A DNA stretch of 64,000 bases from Mytilus trossulus (GCF_036588685.1 NC_086386.1:69686682-69750681); one strand, 5' to 3'. Shown: positions 1-13,424, counted from the first letter of the stretch. Notes: generated by a model not told the origin, from the sequence alone. Numbers and translations: made by a program.

Positions 1-188
1 GAACAGTTGATGTGTGATGTTACATTTTTAGTAGGAGCACCTGGATATGCCACACATTTTCCTGCCCACAAATACATGTTAGCCAGTGCAAGCAGTGTGT
101 TTTTTGCTATGTTCACGGGCCAATTGCAAGAGAAAGAAGATGTGACAATAACTGATATTGATCCAGTTATTTTTAATTTGATGTTGCA
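1..188 (+). CDS. Gene 1 exon with N-terminal half of BTB
   Basis: Reading frame starts at base 1 (GAA CAG TTG ATG). The codons before QLMCDVTF are outside the window, so the true start is not seen; in the paralogues it lies about 23 codons further up. Ends at 188 before GTAAGT, phase 2. Confidence 0.85.
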
Positions 189-3100
189 GTAAGTCTTATA
201 TAAAAATTAAAAACCAATTCTTCAGAGAACATTTGAAGGTCTTTCCACCTCGATAATAAGAATGAAATTTAAAAAAAAAATGTTAGAAAATGTCACTCTG
301 TTGATGTAATGTCATGAATGTGGTAAATCAAACTGATATAAAAAATGAGTAATAGGTTTATCATTTGTCAGAATTCAGAACATGATTTGACCTGTTTAAC
401 ACAAAATTATACATTTAAATATTGAATGCAAAGTAAACATTTTTATAGTCCTCATTATTGAGCCGTATGGGGACCTTATTTCCTCTGTCTTTTATCTGGC
501 TTTTCCGTACATTTTTAAATCAATATGAAAAAACTAGACTATAAAGTTGAAATAAGTTAAGTTGGGACTTACTCTTTGAAGTCAGAACATGATTTGACCT
601 AAAGTCAGTTGACAGGGAAAACATGTCTAATCAAATCAAAACTAGGTCTTCTTCCTTTAAGCCCCCTCCATATCTGAATCTGCTACTGTAGAGTTAATTA
701 ATTCATAATTTTTTTTTTAAGAAACAATTCAGTCAAATGGTTTAATAAATTATATTTTTTTAAAAACCAAAAGTTCCAAATGTTAATTTAACAGAAAAAA
801 GTCATGAAAATACAGAAATATAATAAATTTTGAAGATAATGTGAAGAAATTTGTTAACAAAATCTTTTTGAATATTAACTACTAGTATACCAAATGCACT
901 TTTTTATAGTCCACATTTTTGTGACTTTATTATTGGGTGTCTTTTATCCGAGTTTCTTATACATTCTTGAATGAATATGACAATCCCAGACTTAAAGTTG
1001 CAATACTTAATTAAAGTATAGTATTTTACTGACTCCTTGAAGTCAGAACATAATGTGACTTGTTCAAGACAGTTTGCACAACAGGATTTACTCAAAATAT
1101 TAGGATATCAAAAATATACCAAATTATCTTTTTATTTATATAGTTCTTACAATTGTGACTTAATATTTGTGATTGTTTTTCCTACTTGTTCCATACAATA
1201 CATTCTAACTATTACATCACAATCAGGATAATGCCAGACTTTTACAGAACTTTGCAAGCCATTTAGTTTTTGACATTCTCTTTTAAGTCAGAACATGATT
1301 TGACCTGTTCAAGTCAGTTTGAAGAACAAAATTTCCAATCAAAGCTAAGTGTTCTTCCTCTTAGTCTTAGACCCCTGCTGAATCTGCCACTGTTGAGTTT
1401 ATTAATTAATAAGTTTTTTAAGAAACAATTAAATCAAATGGTCATTTATCTTAATAGAGGATCTTGCATGTACATGTAGTTTATGTGTCTTTTATCTGAC
1501 TTTTCCATACATAACATTAATATCATACGTGTATGGCAATGTCTGACTTAAAAAAATCAAAATTTCCATAAACTTGGGTTTTGACTGATTTTTTGAAGTA
1601 AGAACATGAGTTGACCTGTTTAAGTCAATTTGTCTGAACATAATTTGACCTGTTCAAGTCAGATTGCAGAAAAAAAATTCCAATCAAAGCTAGGTGTACA
1701 ATATTAATGATTTCCTTCTGAAATTGCCATCTGTGAATTTATTATTTGATAAATTTTTTAAAAACAATTTAGTCAAATGGTTATTTATTTATGGGGATCT
1801 TACATACATTTCCTATGTTTTGACGTTCCCATACTTTCATTTAATATCATATGTCAGTGCCCCAGTCTCAAAATTGCAATAAAATTATTTTGGACTGACT
1901 GTTTTAAGTCAAAACATGATTTGACTTGTTTAAAAGAAAATGCATTGAAATTATGAATATACCAAATATTTTTTTTTATAGTCCTCATTGTGACTTGAGG
2001 GGACCTTATTTCCTCTGTGCTATATCTGGCTTTCACACACATTTTTATATGCCCGGGACGGGACGTATTATGGTATACCGTTGTCCTTCCGTCATCCACA
2101 CTTCGGACAATAACTCAAAAACACTTTCACCAATATCCATGAAACTTGAGTGAATTTTTTTATATCTATTGACGTAAGCTCCCTTTCGTTTTTTTTTTTT
2201 AATTTCACATTTTAAGTTTTGGATTTACGGGCTTTATTCATAAAAAAGGGGGGATTTTCAACACTTCGGACAATAACTCAAAAAGGCTTTCACCAATGTC
2301 CATGAAACTTTGGTGAATTGTTTATATCTGTTGACGTAAGCTCCCTTTCGTTTTTTTTTAATTTCACATTATAAGTTTTGGATTTATGGGGCTTTATTCA
2401 TAAAAAAGGGGGGATTTTCAACACTTCAGACAATAACTCAAAAAGGCTTTCACCAATGTCCATGAAACTTTGGTGAATTGTTTATATCTATTGATGTAAG
2501 CTCCTTTTTATTTTTTTTTAATTTCAGATTTTAAGTTTTGGATTTATGGGGCTTTATTCATAAAAAAGGGGGGATTTTTAACACTTCGGACAATAACTCA
2601 AAAAGACTTTCACCAATGTCCATGAAACTTTGGTGAATTGTTTATATCTATTGATGTAAGCTCCCTTTCAATTTTTATAAATTTCAGATTTTAAGTTTTG
2701 GATTTATGGGGCTTTATTTATTTATTAAAAAAGGGGGATTTTTAACACTTAAGACAATAACTCAAAAAGACTTTCACTAATGTCCATGAAACTTTGTTGA
2801 ATTGTTTATATCTATTGATGTAAGCTCCCTTTGCATTTTTATAAATTTTAGATTTTACATTTCCGTGTTATGAATTTTTATGCTTAAAAAAAAGGGGGTT
2901 TTCCAATTTTGGGACAATAACTAACACTTTCACAAAATTTTATGCAACTTTGATAAATCGTTTATATTTAATGACCTTAATAGTGCCATTTTTTTTGTGC
3001 ATTTTTATTTATTATTTGGGGGGGTATTTGACAGGGCTCACACTATTTCTAGTTGATCATTTAAATTCATTTAAAGCATAAAAGACAAGTTAAAAGAGCA

Positions 3101-6100
3101 ATGGGCGTATCATGCGCTAAAGCGCAGCACTTTATTAAATCAATATGACAGAACAAGACTTGGTTGAAATGAGTTTAGGTTTGAGTGTGACTTGTTTGAG
3201 TCAGTTAGCACAGCAGTATTTTCCTCAATGAAATTTAAAATAATAAATGTTTTGCTCTTAATAAATTTAGCTAAAAGAGAATAGATCCTTTATTTTGTCC
3301 TTAGAAGATTCAAGGTATTGTCAGGGGACTAGTAAATGTCAGTAGCGGATCTAGGAATTTTTCACAAGTGGGGGCCCACTAACTGGCCTAAGAGGGGGCC
3401 CGCTCCAGTCACGCTTCATTGATTCCCTATATAAGCGACCAAATTTTTTCTCAAAAAGGGGGGGGGGGATGCTGGGCCCCCAGCCCCCCATAATCCGCCT
3501 ATGAATGTATCCAATATTGTAATTTGTAAATGTTTTGATATAGACAGAAAATTGTATGATCCATTTTTTCTCCCCTTTTTTAGCTCACCTGGCCCGAAGG
3601 GCCAAGTGAGCTTTTCTCATCACTTGGCGTCTGGCGTCCGGCGTCTGTTGTCCGGCGTCGTCGTCGTTAACTTTTACAAAAACTACATGACCAAATTAAA
3701 TCAAACTTGAACACAATCATCATTGGGGTATCTAGTTTAAAAAATGTGTGGCTTGACCCGTCAAACCAACCAAGATGGCCGCCATTGCTAAAATTAGAAC
3801 ATAGGGGTAAAATGCAGTTGTTGGCTTATAACTCAAAAACCAAAGCATTTAGAGCAAATCTGACGAGGTTAAATTGTTAATCAGGTCAAGATCTATCTGC
3901 CCTGAAATTTTCAGATGAATCGGACAACCCGTTGTTGGGTTGCTGCCCCTGAATTGGTAATTTAAGGGAAATTTTGTCTGTTTTCGCTTATTATCTTGAA
4001 TACTATTGTAGATAGAGATAAACTGTAAACAGCAATAATGTTCAGCAAAGTAAGATCTACAAATAAGTCAATTTGACCAAAATGGTCAGTTGACCTCTTT
4101 AGGAGTTATTGCCCTTTATAGTAAATTTTTAACCATTTTTCGTTAATCTTAGTAATCTTTTACAAAAATCTTCTCCTCTGAAACTACCAGGCCATATTAA
4201 ACCAAACTTGGCCACAATCATCATTAGGGTATTTAGTTAAAAAAATGTGTGGCGTGACCCGTCAAACAAACCAACATGGCCCAACGGCTAAAAATAGAAC
4301 ATATGGGTAAAATGCAGTTTTTAGCTTGTAACTCAAAAACCAAAGCATTTAGAGCAAATCGCATAAGGTTTAACTGTTTATCAGATCAAGACCTATCTGC
4401 CCTGAAATTTTCAGATGAATCAGACAACCCGTTGTTGGGTTGCTGCCCCTGAATTGGTAATTTTAGGGAAATTTTGCTGTTTTTGGTTATTATCTTGAAT
4501 ACTATTATAGATAGAGATAAACTGTAAACTGCAATAATGTTCAGTTAAGTCAGATCTACAAATAAGTCAAACATGACCAAAATGGTCAGTTGACCCCTTT
4601 AGGAGTTATTGCCCTTTATAGTCAATTTTTAACAATTTTCATGAAATTTGTAAATTTTAACTAACATTTTCCGCTGAAACTACTGGGCCAAGTTCAATAT
4701 AGATAGAAATAATTGTAAGCAGCAAGAATGTTCAGTAAAATAAGATGTACAAACACTTCACCATCACAAAAACACAATTTTGTCATGAATCCATTTGCGT
4801 CCTTTGTTTAATATTCACATAGACCAAGGTGAGCGACACAGGCTCTTTCTGTTGAGCCTTTGACTTCAGTCGAAAAAGCGAAACTAAGCAATCCTACATT
4901 CCGTTGTCTGCGGCGGCGTCCACAAATATTCACTCTGTGGTTAAAGTTTTTGAAATTTTAATTACTTTCTTAAACTGTACTGGATTTCTACCAAACTTGG
5001 ACAGAAGCTTGTTTATGATCATAAGATAGTATGTATCCAGAAGTAAATTTTGTAAAAATAAAATTCCCTTTTTTCCGTATTTTACTTATAAACGGACTTA
5101 GTTTTTTCTGCGGGGAAACATAACATTCACTCTGTGGTTAAAGTTTTTAGAATTCTAATAACTTTCTTAAACTATCCTGGGTTTGTACCAAACTTGGACA
5201 AAAGATAACTCCATTTTTTCTGTATTTTACTTTCAAATGAACTTAGATTTTTTTCTCAAGTTAACATTACATACAGTCTGCAGTTAATGTTTTCAAAACA
5301 TTTATTAGATTCATTTACTATCCTAGATTTTTACCAAACTTGGACAGAAGCTTCTTAAAATCATAAGATAGTATCAAGAGGAATATTTTTATTGATTTTT
5401 TCCCTTATTTTTGTTGAGCCTGTGATTTACAGCAAAAAGAAGGCGAGACACTGGGTTCGGCGGAACCCTTACACATTTTTTTGGTTTGTATTTTGAAATG
5501 ATTGAATTTGATGAGATAAATATTTTATGTTAAGATTCTGGAAAGAAGAACGTTTGATGAGCCCCACTTTTTAAACTCTTTGATTGGAAACTAGTAATCA
5601 CTATATTTTTATGGAGATTGAAAACAAAGTGGTAGTAATGACTGCTTCAAGTCAGAACAAAAATTACCTCTCTAAGTCAATATGCATCAAAAAGGGACAT
5701 AAATCTTATTAGAATATGAAAATATTAAGTCACAATATTTTGTGCAAAAGCTGACCTGTGGAAGTCATTTTATGATAAATTAAAGTCTGACATAAACTGA
5801 CCTGTACAAGTCATATTCTGTTGAGTGCAAGAAGGGAGACAACACTTACATCAAATTATATCTGACCTATGGAAGTCATTTTATTCTGACTTGTTTATGT
5901 CAGAGCTCTGACTGTTTTTGCAGTAGACGCAATTGTTTTATAATGAACCAGACACATATTTCTGACTTGGTACAGACATTTACGTATGTGGAAAATGGTG
6001 GAAAAGACCTGGTTTTAAAACTTGGGGAAACCTCTCACTTATATGACTGTCATGTAAAATTCCATTATATATATTGACAATGATGTGTGAACAAAACAAA

Positions 6101-7281
6101 CAAACAAAAATGATATAAGATAAAAATATCAAAAATAGGGGTACAACATTGTGTTATACATAATATTAATCACTATACAAACAAACAAATATGTGTTTAT
6201 ATACATCTTCTTATTTTTATATTCCTTCTCTGTATTTTACAGATTTATTTACTCAGAAGATGTTGAGATCAACTTTGGTAATGTGGAGGGTTTGTTGATT
6301 GCTGCAGACAAATACTTCATTGAGCTGCTGAAGGATAAATGTATTTGCTTCTTAAAGGGCAATTTGAACTGTGACTATGTATTTAATGTTCTTGAATTAG
6401 CTTTTGGTTTAAACATGGTAAAATTGAAGTCTGATGCATTAGATTTTATTTTGAAAAATGGTCAAAACTGCTTAAGCACAGATTTATTTTTAGAATTACC
6501 ACCAGAATATGTAAAACATATTATTAAATCAGACAAATTAAGATGCAAGGAAGAAATTGTTTATGAGCAAATGGTCAAATGGGCAAAATTAAAGTCTACC
6601 AAAAGAAACTCACCAGAGAGAGACCAGAGCATCAGGGATTGTCTTGGTGATTTATTATATCTGATCAGATTCCCAACAATGGAGCAAGATTATTTTACTG
6701 GTAATGTTTTGAAAAGGGACATACTGACAATAAATGAAAAACTAAATGTTTACCAATCCTTTACAGAAAAAGAGAGACTGACCATGAGCAGCATGTTCAC
6801 TTTAGAAAAGAGACATTCAAAGGTACATTTTAAAAGATGTTCTGCTGATGATCGAAAATTTGCAGTCTGGGAATGTACTTCTAAAGATGACTGTGTTGAT
6901 TTTGAAACATCATTTGATGGTAAATTGTGCTCTGTCTCGTTATTTGGACCAAAAAACTACTCTGGATCCATTGATTTAACAGTTAATATTTTTTCAGGAA
7001 ATTCAGTTTTAAGTACCCAAAAAAACAAGCTGAAATCAGAATACCAAACAAAGATTTATGAAATTCATTTAAATCACCCTGTTGAAATATGTAAACAGAG
7101 TAGATATACCATTGTGGTAAACATGAGTGGACCCAAAACATTCAAAGGAAAAGATTACAAACAAATATGCAATAAAGATGGTTTATCAATGACATTTTTA
7201 CCCCCATCTATGCCATCACCTAATACCACCAGTGAAAAAATTGGGCAAATACCAGGACTTGTGTTTGATGTTTATACATGA
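1..7281 (+). CDS. BTB-BACK-PHR protein, BTBD3/6-like (gene 1, 5'-partial, two exons seen)
   Basis: Exons 1..188 (open at the left edge) and 6243..7281, 1227 bases = 408 codons plus TGA, joined by a 6054-base intron with GTAAGT donor (189) and TTTTACAG acceptor (6242). The split codon gives Q followed by FIYSEDVEINFG, the point where the paralogues are also split. The first exon starts inside the BTB fold (QLMCDVTF, HKYMLASASSVFFAMF). Exon 2 completes BTB, then BACK (SDKLRCKEE, ECxGDLLYLIRFP-type core) and a C-terminal PHR beta-sandwich (WECTSKDDCVDF to GLVFDVYT). In the family, BTB binds cullin-3 and dimerises, and BACK and PHR position or recruit substrate for ubiquitination; a cytosolic E3 adaptor role here is inference. 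No frame break is seen. AATAAA at 7586 is a possible poly(A) signal. It is the most diverged of the four paralogues. Confidence 0.9.
189..2040 (+). repeat. Intron segment with degenerate repeats of AGTCAGAACATGATTTGACC
   Basis: Variants of AGTCAGAACATGATTTGACCTG, often followed by TTCAAGTCAG, occur near 371, 579, 1039, 1287, 1597-1635 and 1905. Spacing is 210-460 bases and the surrounding sequence is partly alike (TTTTATAGTCC, TTATCTGACTTTTCC). This looks like an old, decayed tandem array; weaker versions recur at 5645-5830. No exon is recognised here. Confidence 0.6.
2050..3125. repeat. Tandem array, ~160-bp unit, about 6 copies, in a dispersed element
   Basis: Units start with CACTTCGGACAATAACTC or variants at 2099, 2262, 2422, 2582 and 2746, with a decayed copy at about 2911. 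Each carries CACCAATGTCCATGAAACTT and an A-rich then G-run tract. The left part GCCCGGGACGGGACGTATTA and the right part (AGGGCTCACACTATTTCTAG… to GCGCTAAAGCGCAGCA, ~3125) resemble the ends of a bivalve dispersed repeat I know; that part is recollection. Confidence 0.75.
3338..3508. mobile_element. Short MITE-like element
   Basis: Left end TCAGTAGCGGATCTAGG and right end CATAATCCGCCTATGAATG form imperfect inverted ends (GCGGAT/ATCCGC). The interior is G/C-rich, with GGGGGCCC runs and a run of G at about 3460. A similarly built stretch lies at 19396..19548. No coding capacity. Confidence 0.5.
3581..4845. repeat. Dispersed repeat, TAGCTCACCTGGCCC family (copy 1)
   Basis: Starts TAGCTCACCTGGCCCGAAGG and ends near CCAAGGTGAGCGACACAGGC, giving an inverted end of 8 bases (GCTCACCT/AGGTGAGC). 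The interior is duplicated with a ~490-base period (ACAATCATCATTNGGGTAT at ~3713 and ~4212; CAACCCGTTGTTGGGTTGCT at ~3926 and ~4425). A second copy is at 14256. No ORF of note. Confidence 0.75.
4846..5470. repeat. Dispersed repeat with GTTGAGCCTTTGACTTCAG start
   Basis: Lies directly against the previous element. GTTGAGCC recurs at both ends (~4850 and ~5413). Three internal copies of CAAACTTGGACA(A/G)AAGCTT-type units occur at ~4991, ~5190 and ~5336. Ends with a GGGTTCGGCGGAACCC palindrome (~5453-5469). Non-coding. Confidence 0.55.
5471..6242 (+). other. Intron remainder before gene 1 last exon
   Basis: AT-rich, with further degenerate GTCAGAACA / GACCTGTGGAAGTCATTTTAT motifs at 5650-5920. 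It ends in the splice acceptor of gene 1. Nothing else recognised. Confidence 0.5.
6243..7281 (+). CDS. Gene 1 last exon: end of BTB, BACK, PHR
   Basis: The open frame extends upstream to 6151, but the pyrimidine-rich stretch ending TTTTACAG at 6242 and the matching position in the paralogues place the exon start at 6243. Ends in TGA at 7279..7281. Confidence 0.9.
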
Positions 7282-8892
7282 CATTTTGTTGAGTTGTGAT
7301 TTTGTTTAAGTGGATTTTTTTTATATGTCATGTATGTAGGAGCATGTATACACACTGCATTCATTTTTGCTTTTTTTGTCATTTTTCCCTCATTTGTCAT
7401 GTTAATGACTTCATGGATAAAACTTACCTCATACTAAGCAAATGAGCAAAGTTAATAAGCATATTATATAATGCACAAACAAAAATGTATGTTTTGTTTT
7501 TGTTTTTTTGTTTTTTCATAATACTTGTATCCAGAGCATTATTTTGAAAATATCTTTTTTTCATTTTTTACTTAATTATTTAAACAATAAATAGACCTAG
7601 TTTTTTCCACAGTTAACAAGTAGATACGGGTTGGGGTTAAAGTTTGTTGCACACCAAATACTTCCTCATACCCTCATTGAATTTTATGAAACTTTAGCAG
7701 AAACTTTTTGTACGATTCAGAGATAATGCATAAATTGGCTGTATTTTCATTTTTGATATTTTTTTTGATAGATGAACTACTGATTAGTTTTTTTTACAGC
7801 TAACATCTACAGATAGTCTTGGATTTAATATTTTTGACAGGATAAGTTTGTAAACCTTTATCGATTGTTATGTTGAAGACAGAAGCTAATCTCCAAGACC
7901 AAGAAAAGGCATTTGTTGAAGGCCATTCGCTGACCTATAGTTGTTAATTTCTGTTTCATTTGGTCACTTGTGGAGAGTTGTCTCATTGGCAATCATACCA
8001 CATCTTCAATTTTAATATTTGATGAAAAGGTTGGAATTTGTTTTAAAGTTCTGTATTATACTGATAAATTGACACACTTTTAAGTCAACGTTATACTTTT
8101 ACACTGACAGCCCTTATTGTAGGCGATACACAGGGTGCTGCAGAACACCTTACAATTTTTTTATTTAGCTGCTTTAGTTATTTTTTGGTATTCAAAGATT
8201 GCATGAAATGCAACTAAAGCCCAACACAATTGACTTTCAATGTAAATCACTACCGTTGATAGTTAAAAAAAAACCAGTAGAGTGGAGTGAATATTATTAA
8301 CACCATATCTAGTCATTTTCATATAATTTATTGATGATATATGTTATACTTTAATATCTAAGATATCATATTGAGTGTATTTGAATTAGCATACTTCTCA
8401 AGAAAACATTTTATTATTTAAAAATACATAATTAGTAATGCATGGTGTATGCATCTGCTATATAAATAGATTCGACTCAAAATGTACACCCATGAACAAA
8501 GAAAGATATATATCTAACTCAAATTTTGAATTTGCCTTGCAAAATACAGTAAAATTGTAAACAGATATATCATGTTAAGGAGGGGTATTTGAGAAAAATA
8601 CCAGTCGAGAGAATGGTAAATTTCACGAGCCGTAAGGCGAGGAAAATTCATTCTCAAGACTGGTATACATGATATATCTGTTTAATTACCACCGAATCTT
8701 AATGTTCAAAAATGCATTGATGATTGTGACGTTACAAGTGTCCAGTCGGATAGAGTATTTTTTTGGCAAATAACACGGAGGCGTTTAAAAAATAACGATA
8801 TTCATTTGATAACAGTAAATTGGTGAAAAATACACTAGCTATCAACCAATCAAAATTCAGGATTCTTACATAAGGTGTAATTATTTCATTTT
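7282..8892. other. 3' flank of gene 1 with one short dispersed repeat
   Basis: AT-rich and non-coding. A minus-oriented copy of the short element with core GATGTGGTATGATTGCCAAT lies at about 7900..8012 (read on plus as TTGTCTCATTGGCAATCATA). An approximate inverted pair (ATATATCATGTTAAGG… near 8565 and TGGTATACATGATATATCTG near 8661) surrounds 8560-8690. Confidence 0.5.
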
Positions 8893-10804
8893 TATACGAC
8901 CGCAAATTTTGAAAAAATTTTCGTCGTATATTGCTATCATGTTGGCGGCGTCGTCGTCGTTGTCGTCTGAATACTTTTAGTTTTCGCACTCTAACTTTTA
9001 GTAAAAGTGAATAGAAATCTATGAAATTTTAACACAAGGTTTATGACCATAAAAGGAAGGCTGGTATTGATTTTGGGAGTTTTGGTCCCAACATTTTAGG
9101 AATTAGGGGCCAAAAAGGGCCCAAATAAGCATTTTCTTGGTTTTCACACCAGAACTTTAGTTTAAGTTAATAGAAATCTATGAAATTTTGACACAAGGTT
9201 TATAACCACAAAATAAAGGTTGGGATTGATTTTGGGAGTTTTATTTTCAACAGTTTAGGAATTAGGGGCCAAAAAAGGGCCCAAATAAGCATTATTCTTG
9301 GTTTTCGCACAATAACTTTAGTTAAAGTAAATAGAAATCAATGAAATTTAAACACAATGTTTATGACCACAAAAGGAAGGTTGGTATTGATTTTGGGAGT
9401 TTCGGTCCCAACAGTTTAGGAATTAGGGGCCAAAAAGGGACCCAAATAAGCATTTTTCTTGGTTTTCGCACCATAGCGTTAGTATAAGTAAATAGAAATC
9501 TATGAAATTTAAACACAAGGTTTATGACTATAAAAGGAAGGTTGGTATTGATTTTGGAAGTTTTGGTCCCAACAGTTAAGGAAAAAGGGGCCCAAAGGGT
9601 CCAAAATTAAACTTTGTTTGATTTCATCAAAATTGAATAATTGGGGTTCTTTAATATGCCGAATCTAACTGTGTATGTAGATTCTTAATTTTTGGTCCCG
9701 TTTTCAAATTGGTCTACATTAAGGTCCAAAGGGTCCAAAATTAAACTTAGTTTGATTTTAACAAAAATTGAAACCTTGGGGTTCTTTGATATGCTGAATC
9801 TAAAAATGTACTTAGATTTTTGATTATTGGCCCAGTTTTCAAGTTGGCCCAAATCGGGGTCCAAAATTAAACATTGTTTGATTTCATCAAAAATTGAATA
9901 ATTGGGGTTCTTTGATATGCCAAATCTAACTGTGTATGTAGATTCTTAATTTTTGGTCCAGTTTTAAAATTGGTCTAAATTAAAGTGCAAAGTGTCCAAA
10001 ATTAAACTAAGTTTGATTTTAACAAAAATTAAATTCTTGGGCCTCTTTGATATGCTGAATCTAAACATGTACTTAGATTTTTGATTATGGGCCCAGTTTT
10101 CAAGTTGGTCCAAATCAGGATCTAAAATTATTATATTAAGTATTGTGCAATAGCAAGTCTTTTCAATTGCACAGTATTGTGCAATGGCAAGAAATATCTA
10201 ATTTCACAATATTGTGAAATAGCAAATTTATTTTTTTATTAAGAGTTATCTTTCTTTGTCCAGTATAGTAAGCAAGAAATATCTGCAAGAATTTTTTTTA
10301 ATTGGAGTTATCTTTCTTTGTCCAGAATCAACTTAAATCTTTGTTATATACAATATACAATGTATATTCACTTTTTACTACCAACTGATAAATTTAAATA
10401 ATCTTTACCATTCAGTGGTAACAAGCAGTTTTTTTACATCATGTATTTAAATGAGTAGTAATTGTTGCAAACTCCATTAGAATATTTTAATTGAAATTAG
10501 TTTTGGAATAAGGGAAAGGGGGATGTGAATAAAAAATTGGGTTAAATTTTTCTCATTTGAAATTTCATAAATAAAAAGAAAATTTCTTCAAACATTTTTT
10601 TGAGAGGATTAATATTCAACAGCATAGTGAATTGCTCTAAGAGAAAACAAAAATTTTAAGTTCATTTGAATACATTCATTCTGTGTCAGAAACCTATGCT
10701 GTGTCAACTATTTAATCACAATCCAAATTTAGAGCCGAATCCAGCTTGAATGTTGTGTCCATACTTGCCCCAACCGTTCAGGGTTCAACCTCTGCGGTCG
10801 TATA
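8893..10804. mobile_element. 1.9-kb non-coding element with 12-bp inverted ends
   Basis: Perfect terminal inverted repeat TATACGACCGCA (8893..8904) against TGCGGTCGTATA (10793..10804). Inside are two tandem arrays. About four ~150-base units start near 8976 (motifs AAATAGAAATCTATGAAATT, TTTTGGGAGTTTTGGTCCCAA, AATTAGGGGCCAAAAAGGG). Then come ~220-base units at 9590-10140 (GATATGCTGAATCTAA, TCAAGTTGG). No transposase reading frame is seen, so it is non-autonomous. No clear target duplication was found. Confidence 0.7.
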
Positions 10805-13424
10805 AAGCTACGCCCTGCGGAGCATCTGGTTAAACTCATAAAATTGCAGGATAAAAGCAATCTATATATTTCAGTCCTCACAAATACTTTGTTTTGTTTT
10901 ATTTTGTTTTGTTTCTGAATTATTAGTGCTTTTGTGTATGCTTTCTTGTTACAAGTATGCTTTATGCTTTAGGGATATATTTGTGAAGTGACATTGTTTG
11001 TATATATATGTTCCAGGGGAAAAAAAGATAGATTTTGTAGAATAACTAGCAGTTTTATTAATTTTGTGAAATGCCTGATTTTAGTGTAATCAAATTTGTA
11101 TCAAATAATTCATAATGTTTACGAAGTGTACTCATGTATTATAGAAACAAGAATAATAAAAAAACCTGAAATGTACAAGTAATTTAATAAAAGTGTAAGT
11201 AAGTAAGTTTCATGAAATTGTAAAACATGTTATAAAAATCTGAAAATATTGCTACATGGATTTGGTGAAATTCCTAATAACAAATTTAAGCTATTCAAAC
11301 CATATACATATCATGAATGTTTAAGATCTTGAATCTTTTATAAATATAGAAGGATATATATTTATAAAATCATTGGTTAACTGTTATCAGAAAAGCAATA
11401 AAAGTACAAGAGTCATGATAGTTATGTTTACAATTTATACAGAGATTTTTTTTACTTTTTTTACACGATTAGTTTGGATGATGTCTTTAGTTATGTAAGG
11501 CCCAGGTCTGTTTTGTTCACAATTTTGATTGAAGAACAACATTTTACATGTTTTAAACTAGCCACCCTAAAAGTTGACATCCCCACATTTTAGATATTCA
11601 ACATGCAGATTCATATGAATACTACAATCTTATGTTTCTTTTACATAAAACAAGTTGTTGCTTTTACTCAGTATTAGTACTATTACTCCGATAACTGCAT
11701 AAATGGAAGCAATCTAGATTGGGGCATATTTCACAGTAAAGAGATCTACATAGCACCCCTAAAGCCGTACAGAACTGAGCTGAGACATGTGACACTGCAG
11801 TATAACAAATTCATAGCATTTGTCAAGGATGTAGTTTTGTCGAATCATAAGTCCTTGATGGCTTCAACATGTTTATTGAACATATATATAACATTGTACA
11901 TTAAATCTAAAATGTCATTCACATTTTTTGTACCGGTACTTTAAACAAAATTTGTATTTGACCTTACTTTGAATTTTGATAAAGGATATAATTATGATGG
12001 TCAAACATTATTGGAAATTTAAACAATCTCTGGTGATCCACATACTATGATTTTCTACAAGTAACTTCTGGTGTGACTCTTTACAATATGTATTCAATAT
12101 ATATATTTATCAAAGAAAGTGAACGGTCAAATTGATTTATTTTCGTTGGAATTATGACCTGTTTATTAAATTCACTTTCGATAGCAAGTATTTTAGTCAA
12201 GGTTTTATGACTTTTTCATTAGATTTTTGTGAGTAGAAATCCTTATTTATCTATGCCGGTAAGACCATATCCTATAGAAATTTAGATTTTGATTGTTTAC
12301 TTTGATAAGGTTTGTCACTTCCCCAGGAGTAAATGTTAGATAAAATCTTGGGATATCAAGTCCAGATATTTACTAGCACCCAGAGTGTTGTCGAGAAAGA
12401 ATACATTATTTCAAATTATATGCATCCAACTATTGAATCAGTAAAATTTAGTCAAAATCAGGAATTTTATGAATTTAATAATTAGGTCTTTCCCCCTTCT
12501 GTTGAAAGACTTAAATTGGTTTTGTTATGATTATTATTATTTGTTTTTTCTTGTGTAGTATTGTTCTTTCAAAAGATGTCGCTTAGATATTTGGAATATG
12601 ATTTGTATAGTTTATTCGCTTTAAAAATTGACAATCGCTAAACCGAACACTTTATGTTGTAAGAGTTGTCTCCCCAAACACTTGTTTTTCGTGTGATCAC
12701 TACTCCTTCCCAACAGTAAAAGATTTCAACAAATTTCTTTAACCAAATTGCTCGTTACATCTTTAGAATTATGATATTTTTTTTACCGAAGCTTGGTACA
12801 TTATCAAATGTAAGAAACTGATAATTCCATTTAATACATCTAGTATGTGTAACATATTGTGTGATCATTCATCTTGTATGGTAACAAGGTACTGTTTTGA
12901 GTAAATTTCATAAAGATGAGATGGAATATCTGGTCTGAGTACACAGTTAACGTCCTTTGATTTTCGTTGTTTTTCATTGTTCACGAATATAGTCCTTAAT
13001 GTGGACAGTGTGTTACTTGCCAATTTTTGTTATACCCCTTCCAAATTTAATTCTCCATGTTTTATGCCTCATATAGCAAGTTGGGGGGTGAAATGACACT
13101 GTAAAAAAATTTGGGTCATAAATATTTAGGTAAAGTAGTGATTAGGTCCAGCTGAAAAAGGTCAAAAATTAGCACTTCGGAAGCTGTCAAAAGATTTCAA
13201 GACCCCCTTACCACAAAATTGTCCATATTTTGAGTTAGAGCTGATGAAGTTTTCTATAATTTTGATATAATTTGTCCCAAAAGTAGTACAACACACTGTA
13301 AAAATGTTATTGAGAAAGCGCAGGTGGGATTTTTTTTATTTACATTTATTGTCTAAAAGAAATGCACTACGAAATAACTGTGTACTCGGACCATCTTATT
13401 CATTGATAGAAAGCTCTTTTTATG
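10805..13424. other. Intergenic, AT-rich, nothing recognised
   Basis: Only short ORFs without domain resemblance. 13040-13300 (GTGAAATGACACTGTAAAAAAATTTGG…) reads like a dispersed repeat fragment, but no second copy occurs in this window. Confidence 0.4.

Noticed and set aside
6151..6242. Hydrophobic N-terminus before FIYSEDVE in gene 1 (looks like a signal peptide)
   Set aside because: It is T-rich intron sequence read in an open frame; the acceptor at 6242 removes it.
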